Positions 17,486 through 25,099 of a DNA stretch of 47,363 nt are shown piece by piece. The stretch spans positions 1 through 47,363 of the IMG/VR virus record IMGVR_UViG_3300028610_001120, one strand, 5' to 3'. This stretch comes from a virus. Below the pieces are notes generated by a model. It saw only the letters and a list, made by a program, of their open reading frames with translations, ran no database searches and was not told the origin of the DNA. The position numbers and the translations under genes were made by a program. Position 1 is the first letter of the stretch. Each line of letters opens with the position of its first letter.

Positions 17486-19707
17486 TGAAGAGGTTGGTCA
17501 TGTGCCTGGTGTTGCTTGCTGGCCCTGCTTGGGGCGCTGGTGACGACAGCGAAGCGATCTGCGACACTCCCGGCGCTGGCTACATCTGCCTTTGTAGTGA
17601 GCCGCTGACTGGCGACAACGAAACCAAAACCGGCCGGTTCAACCCGGTTGGCGGATCGACAAAAGAGTGTGCCGGAGGCGAGGCCGTTTGGGGCCAGGCT
17701 CCGGCGAACTCCAGCGAGTTTATACAGTCGGTCCCCGCTTCGAGCCTAACTAACTCGATGACCGTAGGCGGTAGCGGCTATGTACTGGAGTTCACTGCGC
17801 GAGCGCGCTTTAACGTCGGCGACAACACGCGGACCTTTACCAACGGGACGTATTGCTCGCGGCACTATGCCTATTACGACTGGGCCTACTCATGCCCCGG
17901 TAGCGGTTCGTGCTCTTTGAAGGCGAACCGTTACGACAATAACGGCGGAGGCAACACCGTCGGGCTGCAAATGTCCTCAGCCCGCAACCCGTGGCGCATC
18001 TATTGGGCCTATCGTAATTCGACCGCTATGGGCGGGTGTGGGAACTCGGGAGATCCTCAGCCCGGAAACGCTTCAAACGGCTGTGAAACAAACGCGTCGA
18101 CCTTCCTGCAAACAAATCCCGATAGCGTAAGCCGAGACGATATGTTCGGGTATTGGTCGCGCTGGGAAATTTGCTTTGACCATAATCTCACAGAAGATCA
18201 AGTGCTGACCGACCTAAACGACGAGTACGGTTCAGTGCTGACCTACCCGGGGTCAAACCGCGTCTACGCTCGGGTGAAGATTACTATGGTGACGGGGCCT
18301 GACGCCGGGTCAGAGATACTCTTGGGGCCATCATACGGAGAGAACTCCGTCTCGACGATCAACACAGGAACCCGCACATGGTTCGGGACGTCGAGAACGG
18401 GAGGCCCACCCGTTCTCGGAACGCCCGGGCCGTATCGAACCGTCTACAACATGGCGATGCTAAAGACCGCCGCCGACCCGACCTACTGGATCGGCGCCGC
18501 AGACGAAGCCGGAGAGGGCGCGGTGCCGACCGCAACACCCTCTGCCACACCCACAGTATCACCAACCTCAACGCCGGGCGGGCCCACGCCAACATCCACC
18601 GCAACGCCAACGACCGCGCCGACATCGACGCCCGGCGGCCCCACCGCAACGGCCTCGTCAACAGCGACACCGACGACCACGCCGACCTCGACGTCGCTCT
18701 CCTGTCTACCAGAAGGCTCTAGTTGCGCCGGCAACGCCACCTGTTGCTCCAATAGCTGTGTCCGTGTGGGCGCCGGGCACGGCCGCTGGGAATGTACGGC
18801 GCCGCCCGCCTCGCCGACGGCGACTCCATCCCCCACGCCTCGCGCGATCACCGTGCTGGCCGAAATGAACTTCGAGGGGGTCGGCTGTGTGGATCAACAG
18901 GGTGGTGTCGACGGCGACACCTGCACCACCACCGGGGCCTACAGCGCCGACTGCGCCAACGGAACCTCGGACTGCGACATCGGCGGCATCGGCAACGCGC
19001 TACTGAGCGGCTGGTCCGTCGGCGACGGCGACGCCTCTTCGATGAGCCTAGGCTTTGCTCCCACCGAAAAAGTCACGGCAGACTTCACAATACGCTTCCC
19101 GGCAGACACCAACAACGCCGTCGGCCCCGTGATTGCGGGCCTGAAGGATAGTGACGGGCTTGAAGTCTTTACCGTCATGTGGGCCCCGTCTCTCCAGAAG
19201 ATACAATTTCGTTGTGGTAACACCGACGGCACCGTGGCTGTGTCGGGTTGGCAGCAAGGGGGAACGATACCTCCCGACTACAGATATTTGGGAGACGATA
19301 TGAACCTGGACATCCGAATGAACTTTGACGGCTCTGGGTCGAATCCAGTCTGCACCTACTATGTTGACAGAACAGACCTGGGCGGCACAGAACCTGAGAT
19401 AGGCCCCGGGGTTGGAAATGTCCTGAGGAATGACGGGATCCCCACAGGCGTTCCAGTACCGCTAGAACACCCGAACGGGGAAGGCGTCAATGCAGCCAGC
19501 TTCTTCCACACCGAAAGCACGCCCCTGGAAGCCTTCGGTTCCATCATAGACGACATCGGGATTTGCAACGCCGCCGTGAGTTTCCCGTCGCCCGGCTCTT
19601 CATGCCAAAGCGGCCCGGAGCCCACCGCGACGCCATCTGCGACACCGACGACCACGCCGACCGCATCGCCGACGACCGACCCGAATTGCCGGCGGGGCAG
19701 ATGCTAA
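17485..19707 (+). CDS. Large exported multidomain protein with Thr/Pro linkers and cystine-knot-like domain
   Basis: 740 residues from ATG 17485 (TGATG overlap with the previous gene). A Sec signal is in the first 20 residues (KRLVMCLVLLAGPAWGAG). Domain 1, about 20-345, is Cys- and aromatic-rich with a concanavalin-like feel (YGENSVSTINTGTRTWFGTS). A 60-residue Thr/Pro/Ser linker follows. Around 406-436 CLPEGSSCAG, CCSNSC and WEC fit an inhibitor-cystine-knot spacing. A second linker is followed by a second beta-rich domain, about 455-715, and a Thr/Pro tail ending CRRGRC. No anchor is seen. It looks like a secreted or surface binding protein, maybe a fibre accessory; I cannot name a family. 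Confidence 0.6.
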   Translation: MKRLVMCLVLLAGPAWGAGDDSEAICDTPGAGYICLCSEPLTGDNETKTGRFNPVGGSTKECAGGEAVWGQAPANSSEFIQSVPASSLTNSMTVGGSGYVLEFTARARFNVGDNTRTFTNGTYCSRHYAYYDWAYSCPGSGSCSLKANRYDNNGGGNTVGLQMSSARNPWRIYWAYRNSTAMGGCGNSGDPQPGNASNGCETNASTFLQTNPDSVSRDDMFGYWSRWEICFDHNLTEDQVLTDLNDEYGSVLTYPGSNRVYARVKITMVTGPDAGSEILLGPSYGENSVSTINTGTRTWFGTSRTGGPPVLGTPGPYRTVYNMAMLKTAADPTYWIGAADEAGEGAVPTATPSATPTVSPTSTPGGPTPTSTATPTTAPTSTPGGPTATASSTATPTTTPTSTSLSCLPEGSSCAGNATCCSNSCVRVGAGHGRWECTAPPASPTATPSPTPRAITVLAEMNFEGVGCVDQQGGVDGDTCTTTGAYSADCANGTSDCDIGGIGNALLSGWSVGDGDASSMSLGFAPTEKVTADFTIRFPADTNNAVGPVIAGLKDSDGLEVFTVMWAPSLQKIQFRCGNTDGTVAVSGWQQGGTIPPDYRYLGDDMNLDIRMNFDGSGSNPVCTYYVDRTDLGGTEPEIGPGVGNVLRNDGIPTGVPVPLEHPNGEGVNAASFFHTESTPLEAFGSIIDDIGICNAAVSFPSPGSSCQSGPEPTATPSATPTTTPTASPTTDPNCRRGRC

Positions 19708-19731
19708 CAGCAACACAGTGAGGAGTCAAAC

Positions 19732-20838
19732 ATGAAAAACAAAGAAGTCTTTGCGCTGGCGGCACTCCTTCCCGCGCTTCTCGTCTGCTCCGTGTTGCTC
19801 ATAGGCGCGGGCAGCAAGAAGATCGACGACTCAACCGTCTGGCGCGGCCAAGAAGGCGAAACCATCAGCAACGTCATTGCCGGCGAGTTTAGGTTCATAT
19901 CGGACAACAACGTGGACATTGTTCTAAAGGCGATCGACTCGGCTGGGGTTACGAATATGAAGCTATCGACCTCTGGTGCCGGAACGATAACGCTTGGCGA
20001 AAGCGTGAACGCGGGTGAGATCGTATTCCAAGGGAGGGACGCCACCCTTATCCAAGATGCGACGGCCACCTTCGGGGCGCCTAACGAAATGACCGCCGAC
20101 CGCACGGTCCTCAACCAATACGTTGGTATCCCTAAGTTGAACGTGACCCACACGGGGGCGCTAGCCAACGGGACACTGGGGGTCGATGTGGCCAACCCGC
20201 TGTTGGCTAACTGTAGCGCGCCCGTCAACGGTTCTGAGGACGACGACACCACCAACTTCATCACGGGCGTCTCTAGTTATCAATACACCTTCGACGCCAC
20301 GGCCGCCGAGAGTGACGGTATTGATTGCGACATCGGCTACCCAGAGGTCCAGGGGATGGATAGTGTGGGCTTCTGGTTCCGAACAGACACCGCTATCGCC
20401 TCTGGGGACATGGAGATCAGGCTCAAAGATACCGAGACAGACGAAGCCCAAGAGGACTTCCCGGCCGTCACTGTGGTGGACGAATGGCAGTGGATTGAGA
20501 TAAGCGTCAACACTGACTGTGCGGCTGAGTGTGAAGGGGTAGACGGGTTCGAGCTTGTTGTGACATCCCAAGCCCCCACCAACCTCAATGACGTAGTTAT
20601 CAACATTGACCAGATCGGTCTTTGGATCGCCACCAGCGAAACTCTGATCGGCGACATCCAGGTAGGCGGCCTGATTGACTTCTCAACCGGCCTAATCACC
20701 CCCGCCGCTGCGGGCGCACAGACACAGGCTGTCGAGTGGACTCATTACTTCATCAATTACCAAGCGTCGGCTGATGCGATCATCCCCATTACTGATCTCT
20801 CTGCGACTTACGGAACCACGCTAGAGGCGTTGAACTAG
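19732..20838 (+). CDS. Fibre-like protein with N-terminal hydrophobic signal
   Basis: 368 residues, ATG with AGGAG upstream. The N-terminus has a long hydrophobic run (EVFALAALLPALLVCSVLLI), then GAGSKKIDDSTVW. This resembles the GVGSKKVCDGTW that follows the signal of the 15022 fibre, so the two share a start module. Beyond it are fibre-like beta repeats (GAGTITLGESVNAGEIVFQG) and a C-terminal beta-sandwich domain with cysteines. Probably a second fibre or a fibre partner. It is the last gene before the lysis cassette. Confidence 0.58.
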   Translation: MKNKEVFALAALLPALLVCSVLLIGAGSKKIDDSTVWRGQEGETISNVIAGEFRFISDNNVDIVLKAIDSAGVTNMKLSTSGAGTITLGESVNAGEIVFQGRDATLIQDATATFGAPNEMTADRTVLNQYVGIPKLNVTHTGALANGTLGVDVANPLLANCSAPVNGSEDDDTTNFITGVSSYQYTFDATAAESDGIDCDIGYPEVQGMDSVGFWFRTDTAIASGDMEIRLKDTETDEAQEDFPAVTVVDEWQWIEISVNTDCAAECEGVDGFELVVTSQAPTNLNDVVINIDQIGLWIATSETLIGDIQVGGLIDFSTGLITPAAAGAQTQAVEWTHYFINYQASADAIIPITDLSATYGTTLEALN

Positions 20839-20847
20839 GGGGCGGCC

Positions 20848-21144
20848 ATGTCGTACAAAAACTGGACCCAGGGCAGGCGCGGCGTCGCGGTTGGCGTTTC
20901 GATTGCGGTGATCGTCTTCGGCCTCAGGGCGCTACAAGGGCACTTCGCGCAAGCCGCCGACTCCCACGCCGCGACTGACCAGAACACAGAGATGCTCGAG
21001 CAGGTCGTCCTGTTGGTCACAGAGCTCGGCGAGCGGGCCAAGGCTGAAGATGTCGCGACTGAGCAGGACAAGAAGCGATGTCTACAGGGCAAGATCGTCG
21101 ACCTCGAAATCTGCGGTGCGGCCGGGGTGGAGCCCGCGCTATGA
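20848..21144 (+). CDS. Single-span membrane protein of the lysis cassette (holin or inner spanin)
   Basis: 98 residues, ATG after AGGGGG. Basic N-terminus, one transmembrane helix about residues 12-28 (GVAVGVSIAVIVFGLRALQ), then a soluble helical segment of Glu/Gln/Leu heptads to about residue 80. This build, directly upstream of the endolysin with an ATGA overlap, fits an inner-membrane spanin subunit. A class III holin-like role is the alternative. Confidence 0.55.
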   Translation: MSYKNWTQGRRGVAVGVSIAVIVFGLRALQGHFAQAADSHAATDQNTEMLEQVVLLVTELGERAKAEDVATEQDKKRCLQGKIVDLEICGAAGVEPAL

Positions 21145-21659
21145 GCGAGGCGTTCAACGCCGCGCTGGAGTTCCTTCTCGACCGAGAGGGCGGCTACGTC
21201 AACCACCCGAACGACCCCGGTGGCGAGACGAACCTCGGGATCTCCAAGCGCAGCTACCCCAACGAGAACATCGCCGGGATGACGCGGGAGCGTGCCGCCC
21301 ACCTCTACCACCGCGACTACTGGTTTCCGAACCGCTGCGGGGAGATGCCGCGCGAGGTCGCGCTGCCGCTGTTCGACTTCGCTGTGAACGCCCCGGCGCG
21401 GTCCGCTCGGATCTGCCTCCAGCGGGTCGTCGGCGCGAAGCCGGACGGCGTACTCGGACCGATGTCGATGGCCGCGATCCGCCGGGCGATCGACGCTGAC
21501 GGCGCGCGATGGGTGGGCCTCCAGTTGATCGACAGGCGCCTCCAGCGTTACATCGGCCGCGTCCGCCAGGGCCGATCGTCGGCGGAGTTTCTGCTAGGGT
21601 GGACGCGCAGGCTTCATCATCTGATCGTTGAATTGTACGAGGAAGGGGGAACACAATGA
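21141..21659 (+). CDS. Endolysin, glycoside hydrolase family 108-like muramidase
   Basis: 172 residues, ATG overlapping the previous stop (ATGA). The N-terminal catalytic motif is FLLDREGGYVNHPNDPGGET, with Glu16 the expected general acid of the GH108 / ZliS-like family, which cuts the MurNAc-GlcNAc bond. The C-terminal half (FDFAVNAPARSARICLQRVV, then KPDGVLGP) matches the peptidoglycan-binding 3 domain usually fused to GH108. The length is normal for the family. There is no signal peptide, so release should depend on a holin. This is among the firmest calls in the window. Confidence 0.88.
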   Translation: MSEAFNAALEFLLDREGGYVNHPNDPGGETNLGISKRSYPNENIAGMTRERAAHLYHRDYWFPNRCGEMPREVALPLFDFAVNAPARSARICLQRVVGAKPDGVLGPMSMAAIRRAIDADGARWVGLQLIDRRLQRYIGRVRQGRSSAEFLLGWTRRLHHLIVELYEEGGTQ

Positions 21660-21991
21660 GACACGGAATCATCTTGCTAGCGGCGCTGCTGGCGCTGGGC
21701 TGCAACACCGTGAGCGTCAAGACGCAGGGCGCGGCGGGAGAACCCATCACCGCCAAGGGGAGCGGCGCGGGGCGCGGGGCCATCGAGCTCACCGTGGCGC
21801 CAGACGGGACAACGAAGGCCCTCGGGTGCTTCGATGCCACGAGCGACTGGCTGTGGCTCCGCATCATCCCGACGATGGTGGAGGGCGCGATCACCGCCTT
21901 TTTTGGGAAGGTCAACCCGAACCCCGGCGGCATCACCGGGCCCTCTGGGATTGGCGGCTGCGACAGCCTCTTCGAGCAGGGAGAGGAGTAA
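21656..21991 (+). CDS. Small lipoprotein of the lysis cassette (outer-spanin candidate)
   Basis: 111 residues, ATG overlapping the endolysin stop. The N-terminus MRHGIILLAALLALGC has a lipobox (ALGC), so Cys16 would be lipidated. The mature part is short and has Gly/Pro-rich segments (NPNPGGITGPSGIGG) and a hydrophobic patch (DWLWLRIIPTMVEGAITAFF). Position after the endolysin suggests the outer-membrane spanin partner of the 20848 protein, which would imply a diderm host. The central hydrophobic patch is unusual for a spanin. Confidence 0.55.
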   Translation: MRHGIILLAALLALGCNTVSVKTQGAAGEPITAKGSGAGRGAIELTVAPDGTTKALGCFDATSDWLWLRIIPTMVEGAITAFFGKVNPNPGGITGPSGIGGCDSLFEQGEE

Positions 21992-21992
21992 T

Positions 21993-22199
21993 ATGCGACC
22001 CCAAGACTGGCTCCAAGGCTACAAGACATACCTCTGGCTGATCGCCCTGTGCGTCTTTATCGTGACGACGGGGCAGGTGCCGGAGGGCACCGAGGGCGCC
22101 CTCGCCGGGCTAGACGAGGCATCCATCAAGGAGTTGCTCTCGGTGGGTGCCCTGAGCGCACTCAAGGCCAAGTGGAACCGGGTGACTGCGGGTAGCTGA
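21993..22199 (+). CDS. Small membrane protein, holin candidate
   Basis: 68 residues, ATG after GAGAGGAGTA. One hydrophobic segment (YLWLIALCVFIVTTGQ), then an amphipathic acidic part and a short basic tail ending KAKWNRVTAGS. Size, charged C-terminus and place at the end of the lysis genes fit a small holin. The role is inferred. Confidence 0.5.
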   Translation: MRPQDWLQGYKTYLWLIALCVFIVTTGQVPEGTEGALAGLDEASIKELLSVGALSALKAKWNRVTAGS

Positions 22200-22218
22200 C
22201 TGGTCTGCCATTTTGCGA

Positions 22219-22234
22219 GGGGCCTTGCGGCCCC
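22219..22234. terminator. GC-rich hairpin at the end of the lysis operon
   Basis: GGGGCC-ttgc-GGCCCC forms a perfect six-pair stem 20 bases after the last lysis gene. No U-run follows on either strand, so it is a weak or factor-dependent terminator at best. About 75 bases further on, AGGGGG forms the ribosome site of the exonuclease gene. Confidence 0.5.
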
Positions 22235-22310
22235 CGGTGCGTCTGGTATCACCCCCACACCCCCCAACACCGAGAAGGCTGAGCGGTAGAGCGGCCCGCA
22301 GGGGGTGTGC

Positions 22311-23054
22311 GTGAGCGATGACATTCTCGTCTGGGACATAGAAACCACGCCGAACATTGGCTTCTTCTGGGGCGCCGGTTTCAAGATCACCATTCTCCCG
22401 CAGGCCATCATCAAAGAGCGGCAGATTTGCGTCGTCGGGTACAAGTGGCTCGGACAGGGACCGGCTCGCTCGTTCACGTGGGGCAAGGACGCCGACGAAG
22501 AGACGATGGTCAAAAAGACAGTGGGTCTTTTGGACCGCGCACGCTATTCCGTGGCGCACTTCGGAGACTCATTCGACCACCCGTGGCTGCGCTCGCGAGC
22601 GATGTATTACGGCATCCCGATGGCCCCGCACTACGTCACGGTCGACACGAAGAAGCTGTTCTCCCGCTACACCTACATGAACTCGAACAAGCTCGACTAC
22701 CTCGGGCAATACTTCGAGCTCGGGCGCAAGATTTCCACGAGTTACAAGCTGTGGGTTCGGATCACCACAGAGAACCACCAGCCCTCGCTGCGGGAGATGG
22801 CGCGCTACTGCCGCCAAGACGTCAACATGCTCGGCGAATTGTGGGAGTACGCGCGCCCGTGGTTCCCCGCACCCGACAGCATCGCCCGCGACGTCGCGTG
22901 CTGCCCGCACTGCGCCGGCTCCAACACGATCATCAGCAAGCAACGCCGCACCGCCGCCGGCCACGACAAGATCCAGTTCCAGTGCCGCGACTGCGGGCAG
23001 TACCACACCGTCGCCAAGAGCCGCTTCGACAAGGCCAAGCGCGATGCCGGCTGA
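22311..23054 (+). CDS. DnaQ-like DEDDy 3'-5' exonuclease with C-terminal zinc ribbon
   Basis: 247 residues from GTG 22311, chosen because AGGGGG lies five bases upstream (another GTG is at 22305). Exo I is ILVWDIETTP (Asp9, Glu11), Exo II is VAHFGDSFDHPWL near 79-91, and Exo III is ARYCRQDVNML near 165-175 with the Tyr-x3-Asp of the DEDDy type. The last 60 residues carry CPHCAGS and CRDCGQYHT, a four-cysteine zinc ribbon. It would remove 3' nucleotides during repair or degrade host DNA; no phage polymerase is present to pair with it. It is the last but one late gene, an unusual place for a DNA-metabolism enzyme. Confidence 0.72.
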   Translation: MSDDILVWDIETTPNIGFFWGAGFKITILPQAIIKERQICVVGYKWLGQGPARSFTWGKDADEETMVKKTVGLLDRARYSVAHFGDSFDHPWLRSRAMYYGIPMAPHYVTVDTKKLFSRYTYMNSNKLDYLGQYFELGRKISTSYKLWVRITTENHQPSLREMARYCRQDVNMLGELWEYARPWFPAPDSIARDVACCPHCAGSNTIISKQRRTAAGHDKIQFQCRDCGQYHTVAKSRFDKAKRDAG

Positions 23055-23241
23055 CCGCGACCCGACAAGCCTCGACGGCTGGACGTACTTCTCGATCTAC
23101 CGCAACAAGGCCATCTATATCGGCAGCGAGACGACGAGCCACGCCTATGCCGCGGGCGACAGAGAGAAGGTCTGGGTGTACGACGTTTCGTTCGAGAAGC
23201 TACAGGATCAGCTCGACGAGATCCACGCGGCGGGGGGTTAG
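23044..23241 (+). CDS. Hypothetical protein
   Basis: 65 residues overlapping the exonuclease gene by 11 bases. Compact alpha/beta with aromatic residues (GWTYFSIYRNKAIYIGSE) and an acidic helix at the end. Not recognised. Its stop overlaps by four bases the stop of the converging minus-strand gene at 23238, so the plus and minus transcripts meet here without a visible terminator. Confidence 0.5.
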   Translation: MPADRDPTSLDGWTYFSIYRNKAIYIGSETTSHAYAAGDREKVWVYDVSFEKLQDQLDEIHAAGG

Positions 23242-23531
23242 GCGTCGGGGGAGTCCCGCCGGAGCCGGTCAATCTCTGCCGCGATCAAGGCACCCGCACG
23301 AACGAGATTCTCAACCCTCGACTTCGGTTTGAAGTCACCTTGATCCCACGGCCACCCACGTGGAGCCGGGAGGTCAGCCGTCTGTTGAAGGTTGGCCGGG
23401 TCTAGGCTCAAGTAGCACCGCGCAGCATGCCACAACTCGCCCTCGAAATGATCATCGTCGTGATCTGCGTCCCACCCGATACTGTCGGTTTGTCGTTTAC
23501 GCTCAACAGCGATCAGCTCGGCTCCATCCAT
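23238..23531 (-). CDS. Conserved phage protein with Glu-Arg-x-Arg-Gln and WPW motifs
   Basis: 97 residues, ATG after GGGGGAGG. It has the family pattern I remember from many phages: AVERKRQTDSIGWDADHDD, then GELWHAARCYL, a WPWD segment, and LVRAGALIAAEIDRL at the end. Function unknown in that family; a nucleotide-related or small regulatory role has been guessed. It ends the minus-strand early block. Confidence 0.7.
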   Translation of the reverse strand: MDGAELIAVERKRQTDSIGWDADHDDDHFEGELWHAARCYLSLDPANLQQTADLPAPRGWPWDQGDFKPKSRVENLVRAGALIAAEIDRLRRDSPDA

Positions 23532-23534
23532 CTC

Positions 23535-24071
23535 TCACCTCCCCCTTGAACGTCGGCCCGGGCGCCCCCGCCCACCCGGCGTTGATTTTTCGACAACAAG
23601 CTCGGCGTCAACCGCGTAGTATAGAATCGACAGCGGCGGGATCGGGGGAACCGGGCCCGCCAGATCATCGGGGGCAACGCCGTCGCCGTCCGTGATGTAG
23701 AGGGTGTACGCGCCCGGCTTGTTGGCCGTCAGCAGAAAGGTCATCAGGGGCATCCCGGCCGGGATGATGTCGCTGCGGCCAGTCGCGGAGGCGGTCCTGA
23801 CGGTCCTGATCGCGTTGTTGATGTTCACCGTGAACATCCCCAAGACCCAACTCGACGCAGTGTCGACTTGGATACCGTTCCCATTCCAGCCGAACGTGAT
23901 GTCGGTGGAGCCGAGCACGAGGTCTTCGTCGGCGGCGATGGTCACGACGATCCCGGTCTGCCCGGAGACGATCGGGCCCGGGGTGTTGATTTGGATTGCG
24001 AGGTTCAGGGCTGAGGCTGTGAGTGGCATGGCGAGCAGGGCGATGGTGTAGATTGATAGCCGTGGGTTCAT
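23535..24071 (-). CDS. Exported protein with cohesin-like beta-sandwich
   Basis: 178 residues. The signal peptide is RLSIYTIALLAMPLTASA (about residues 4-21). The mature part follows a cohesin / carbohydrate-binding-module-like order: NTPGPIVSGQTGIVVTIAAD, then LGSTDITFGWNGNGIQVD, and LMTFLLTANKPGAYTLYIT. A Pro-rich bridge and a basic Arg/Gly tail end it. Cohesin-fold domains bind dockerins or act as adhesion modules on secreted proteins. In an early phage operon it could coat the host surface or bind an exported partner. The fold is inferred by eye. Confidence 0.55.
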   Translation of the reverse strand: MNPRLSIYTIALLAMPLTASALNLAIQINTPGPIVSGQTGIVVTIAADEDLVLGSTDITFGWNGNGIQVDTASSWVLGMFTVNINNAIRTVRTASATGRSDIIPAGMPLMTFLLTANKPGAYTLYITDGDGVAPDDLAGPVPPIPPLSILYYAVDAELVVEKSTPGGRGRPGRRSRGR

Positions 24072-24075
24072 GTGG

Positions 24076-24378
24076 TTACTCCTTTGGCTTCTCGTCTTTA
24101 GGGAGGGCAGCGCGGGCGATCTCGTGGATTGCTACATCGTATCCGCATCCTGTGGCAATCCGATCACGACACTCTTTCTCAATCTTCCCCAGCGCCTCTT
24201 TCAATTCTCGTATTTCTAGCGCAGCGGATACCGTTGTGGCGCAAAGCACATCGCCTTCACCCTCTAGGCGCTCAACCTCGTCGGCGAGCTGGATGGCAAT
24301 CTCGCGCAAGCTTTGCAGCGCTTCTAGCTGCGCACAGTCTTCTATATCTTCCCTCGCCTTCTCCAGATCAACCGTCAT
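24076..24378 (-). CDS. Hypothetical helical protein
   Basis: 100 residues from ATG 24378, chosen for the AAAGGA upstream; it overlaps the previous gene by 11 bases. The sequence is largely one long coiled coil (LREIAIQLADEVERLEGEG, then ALEIRELKEALGKIEKEC), with a short Cys-containing end (IATGCGYD) and a Lys/Glu tail. Such short coiled-coil proteins are frequent in phage early operons; role unknown. Confidence 0.5.
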   Translation of the reverse strand: MTVDLEKAREDIEDCAQLEALQSLREIAIQLADEVERLEGEGDVLCATTVSAALEIRELKEALGKIEKECRDRIATGCGYDVAIHEIARAALPKDEKPKE

Positions 24379-25057
24379 CGGGTTCCTTTCGGAGGGCGGC
24401 TCGGTCACTGGGAAACTCGTCTAAGCCGAGCACCTTGAGTCGACCATCCAGTAACGCTTGAAGACTCGCCCGCGCGGTAACGTATTCCTCATCCTCCGGC
24501 ATCGCAGCCATCCTGCGTCGCAAAAGATCGTTGGATTGATGAGCTGAACCGTGGGTACGAACAAGCTCTTGCAACGCCTCAAGTAGTCTGTCGCCTCTCC
24601 CCCTCTCGACGGCGACGGCGGCGCGGATCATATCAATAAAGTTCTTACGGACAGACTCCTTCTCATTTCTAATAGCTGACTCAACCAAGGCTGAGTTCTG
24701 TTTACCCAAAGATGTAGTTACTACATCCCAAATAAGATCCTCGAACCATCCATCACCAAATTCAATCTCATCTGCTGTAAGTTCGCTCATCGAACAAGCC
24801 TCCCCGCGTCGCGCTTCCCCAGCGATGCCACGCAAAGTCTTGGCTGCCTTTCGATAACCGCGAGCGAATCCTTGACCGTGCTCATTATTGTCTACTTTAG
24901 CTTGAGCCTCGATCTCGTCTGCTTCGGCCTCCATCTCCTCACAGGCCCGGATAATCTTCCCACAGGGGTCGTCGTCGGGTACTCGCTCGCTTCTTGTTTG
25001 GCCGTACCCATGTTTCGACGCTGCACGCTGACTAGTAGAGGGGCAGTTGTCTCTCAT
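24368..25057 (-). CDS. Hypothetical protein, possibly an in-frame fusion of two small genes
   Basis: 229 residues from ATG 25057, preceded by GGGGAGG. Residues 1-85 are charged with a Cys-rich start; residues 90-229 begin MSELTADEIEFGDGWFEDLI and are helical. The second part has its own ATG at 24790 with nearly the same leader (GGGGAGGCTTGTTCGATG versus GGGGAGGCTGTTCGATG). So the frame may be translated both from 25057 and from 24790 (a 140-residue product), or the stop between two former genes has been lost. No family recognised. Confidence 0.5.
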   Translation of the reverse strand: MRDNCPSTSQRAASKHGYGQTRSERVPDDDPCGKIIRACEEMEAEADEIEAQAKVDNNEHGQGFARGYRKAAKTLRGIAGEARRGEACSMSELTADEIEFGDGWFEDLIWDVVTTSLGKQNSALVESAIRNEKESVRKNFIDMIRAAVAVERGRGDRLLEALQELVRTHGSAHQSNDLLRRRMAAMPEDEEYVTARASLQALLDGRLKVLGLDEFPSDRAALRKEPDDG

Positions 25058-25099
25058 CGAACAGCCTCCCCACAAACGGTGACTCGGACGCAGCGGACG

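Noticed and set aside
17230-18690. Thr/Pro-coding triplet runs as a CRISPR or microsatellite array
   Set aside because: They are low-complexity codon runs of linker regions inside two open frames, not spaced repeats.
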